From: Halocaridina rubra
Lineage: Eukaryota > Arthropoda > Malacostraca > Decapoda > Atyidae
Assembly (NCBI GenBank): GCA_037179515.1
Contig: JAXCGZ010021044.1
Span: 5,001 to 15,000, forward strand
Direction of reading: 5' to 3'
Length of the DNA: 10,000 nt
Each line of letters opens with the position of its first letter. Position 1 is the first letter of the stretch. Both the position numbers and the translations under genes were made by a program. Below the pieces are notes generated by a model. It was not told where the DNA came from. It searched no databases and was given only the letters and a program-made list of their open reading frames with translations. Shown here piece after piece: positions 8,363-10,000 of this stretch.

Positions 8363-8527
8363 TGATAGGTACTACGTGGTTCATCATCCCAGCAGCCTCT
8401 CATCATATGGTATATGGAATCTTGGCATACATCAACTTTATATTTGAATGTTTTCCAGCTTTCTTCTCTGTGAAAATAAATAAGAAAACCAGTATCATCA
8501 TATCGGATATGACACATACTCTTAGTT
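8363..8527. other. Unassigned region upstream of the pseudogene
   Basis: May contain more of the decayed family on the minus strand, but no block could be recognised. A small perfect palindrome, TATCATTGTCAATGATA, lies at about 8350-8366. Confidence 0.3.
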
Positions 8528-8697
8528 AAACTTGGGTCTGTGGGAGTTTAGGGTGTCCTGTTGCTTACCTTTAAGTCTACTATGTTGGTCTGTACTCCTT
8601 CTACTTAAATCTAAACTTGGGTCTGTGGGAATTTAAGGTGTTCTGTTGTTTACCTTTAAGTCTACTATATTGGTCTGTACTGCTTCTACCCAAGTCT
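8528..8697. repeat. 85-bp tandem duplication
   Basis: Two adjacent copies, each beginning AAACTTGGGTCTGTGGGA and containing TTTACCTTTAAGTCTACTAT in part, start at 8528 and 8613. They differ at roughly a tenth of positions, so the duplication is not recent. No coding sense was found. Confidence 0.93.
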
Positions 8698-9276
8698 TGC
8701 TTCCTTAGTGCTTCCATCATCTACTCAGAGTGTAAGTCCACTACATGAAAAATTATATCTGAAAGAGACAATAAGGTATTAAACTGAAACAAATTAGTGC
8801 AAATCATCATTCAGTTAACGCACTGCAGGAGGAAAATGCATTAGTGGCAATCCTCTATCCCCAAGGAGCTAAGAGGAGTGACCGAGGTATTTTTTGCATC
8901 AGGTGAATGTGGGATTGCGACCCTTGTATATGTAATGTATTATCAGTCACTGCAGCAATGTCATGTTCCTAAGGATTTCTACTTGAAAAGTTTGTATGAA
9001 GTACCTCTTGAGTAATATAAGAAGCTTAAGCAGAAGAAATAAGGAATTGACTAGCAGGGTTAAACCTAGACAGATGTTTATTTTCCAATCAAATTTTACA
9101 AAGGCTATCACACAGATATTATCAGTAAGTGCACACCAATTTAATTGTGGTATATAATTTTACTGACCATTAACCTCTGCTAAGGTAGTTTGTTTAGCAA
9201 TATAAATATTGATGTAAATGATGACAGAATAAGCATTGTTTATCATCAATTTTACAATAAAACTTTCTAGTTTTAC
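8698..9276. other. AT-rich non-coding region; second arm of a dispersed repeat
   Basis: 8866-8890 (GAGCTAAGAGGAGTG...) matches 131-155 at 21 of 25 positions, and 8919-8934 resembles 216-230, so a diverged copy of the same repeat lies here. Nothing else was recognised. Confidence 0.45.
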
Positions 9277-9699
9277 ACACAATTGCTGTTTGTAAACAAC
9301 ATCTCTTCATCATCAGCAGTCACATAGAAATTTATAATGATTTGAATAAAAAAATACAAATGGAGCAGTCCTAAAGAAGTATGGTATAGCTTAAATGTAG
9401 CTGATTAGCATTCTATACACAATTACTGTTTGTAAACAACATCTCTTCATCATCAGCTGTCACATAAAAATTTATAATGATTTAAAAAAATTACAAATGG
9501 AGCAGTCCTAAAGAAGTATGGTATAGCTTAAATGTAGCTGATTAGAATTCTGTACACAGTTATTGTTTGTAAACAATATCTCTACATCATTAGCAATCAC
9601 ATAAAAATTATAATTAAAAAAGGAAAAAATAATTCATTACAAATGGAACAGTCCTAAAGAAGTATGGTATAGCTTAAATGTAGCTTTTAGAGATTCTGT
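9277..9699. repeat. Three-copy tandem repeat, period about 137-146 bp
   Basis: Copies start at 9277, 9417 and 9554, and a truncated fourth start is near 9700. Each contains TGTTTGTAAACAA, an ATCTC(T)TCATCAT-like stretch, and CAGTCCTAAAGAAGTATGGT followed by ATAGCTTAAATGTAGCT. Copies 1 and 2 are closest; copy 3 has diverged and gained an A-rich insertion near 9615-9640. The core CCTAAAGAAGTATGGTATAG is unchanged in all three. Confidence 0.95.
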
Positions 9700-9851
9700 A
9701 CACAATCCTTTTAGAATTTGACAAAATAATTCTTATTAATGTGAGGACTTCATGCTCTGTCGCTGATAAAATCACTATAAATTATTCATCATTACCCTAT
9801 TCTCATTGCTTAACCAGTGAACAAGGTAAATACACTTGACTACAAAATAAC
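9700..9851. other. AT-rich non-coding spacer
   Basis: Begins with the aborted fourth copy of the tandem repeat (ACACAATCC). No other feature was recognised. Confidence 0.4.
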
Positions 9852-9861
9852 TAAATGACTG

Positions 9862-9920
9862 TCACGGGTCATACTTGACCCGCTCCACCCATCTTTGGGT
9901 GGAGAATCTATAAAAAAAAA
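9862..9920 (+). mobile_element. 59-bp A-tailed insertion of two hairpins
   Basis: The insert holds two perfect adjacent hairpins. The first is CGGGTCA-TACT-TGACCCG (9865-9882, 7 bp). The second is CTCCACCCA-TCTT-TGGGTGGAG (9883-9904... inclusive of both arms, 9 bp). They are followed by AATCTAT and nine A. It is flanked by a perfect 10-bp direct repeat, TAAATGACTG, at 9852-9861 and 9921-9930. An A tail next to a target duplication is the mark of LINE-driven retrotransposition. It is probably the extreme 3' end of a LINE or SINE, severely 5'-truncated, or a small structured RNA. The family is unknown. Confidence 0.7.
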
Positions 9921-9930
9921 TAAATGACTG

Positions 9931-10000
9931 AATTTTCTAATTTTTAAGCGTTCTTCGGAGACCTGAGGACGGGTCATATAAATGTTGTTTTCATTGTTAA
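9931..10000. other. Non-coding right edge
   Basis: AT-rich. It contains GACGGGTCATA at about 9970-9980, which repeats the first hairpin arm of the adjacent insertion; no other structure was seen. Confidence 0.35.

Noticed and set aside
9865..9904. Histone-type 3' stem-loop or rho-independent terminator
   Set aside because: The stem and loop sequences do not fit the histone consensus, the genome is eukaryotic, and the A tail with a target duplication indicates insertion.

Overview
The window is eukaryotic and most likely from a decapod crustacean, with penaeid shrimp as my best guess. This is inferred from the extreme microsatellite load, a CR1-like LINE ending in an (AC)n tail, tRNA-derived SINEs and GT-AG splice sites. 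About 1.5 kb, roughly 15% of the window, is simple di- or trinucleotide repeat. No bacterial-type gene organisation, CRISPR array or operon is visible.

Layout. Positions 1-879 are AT-rich, without a recognisable gene, and hold two trinucleotide repeats and one arm of a diverged dispersed repeat. Positions 880-1014 are the one convincing host coding exon: it carries the P-loop of a Ras-superfamily small GTPase between a good splice acceptor and a perfect GTAAGT donor. Downstream, still presumably in its intron, come 250 bp of (CT)n and (TA)n, an unassigned repeat-like segment, and (CA)n. Positions 1746 to about 3258 are a 5'-truncated CR1-like non-LTR retrotransposon with an uninterrupted reverse transcriptase frame, bracketed by (CA)n on both sides. 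Positions 3259-4722 are almost pure microsatellite: (CA)n, (GA)n, (ATT)n, and (TA)n with an exact 198-bp duplication. A 90-bp dispersed repeat lies at 3970 and again, inverted, at 5791. A possible terminal exon of an unknown gene lies on the minus strand at 4910-5096.

Three copies of one tRNA-derived SINE lie on the plus strand (5147, 6251, 7865), each with its own target-site duplication. From 8362 down to 6740 on the minus strand is a decayed pseudogene of a multi-copy uncharacterised invertebrate protein family. It is split by one SINE and abutted by a 142-bp palindromic MITE. The last 1.5 kb has an 85-bp tandem duplication, a three-copy repeat of about 140 bp that keeps a forkhead-like palindrome in every copy, and a 59-bp insertion of two perfect hairpins plus an A tail flanked by a perfect 10-bp duplication.

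The parts do not form a pathway. The window reads as a long GTPase intron or intergenic stretch that has absorbed LINE, SINE and MITE insertions, with retroelement tails apparently seeding microsatellites. The most original observations are the two-hairpin A-tailed micro-insertion at 9862-9920, the SINE family with clean target duplications, and the repeated link between particular element ends and particular microsatellites. Family assignments come from reading translations by eye and were not database-checked.
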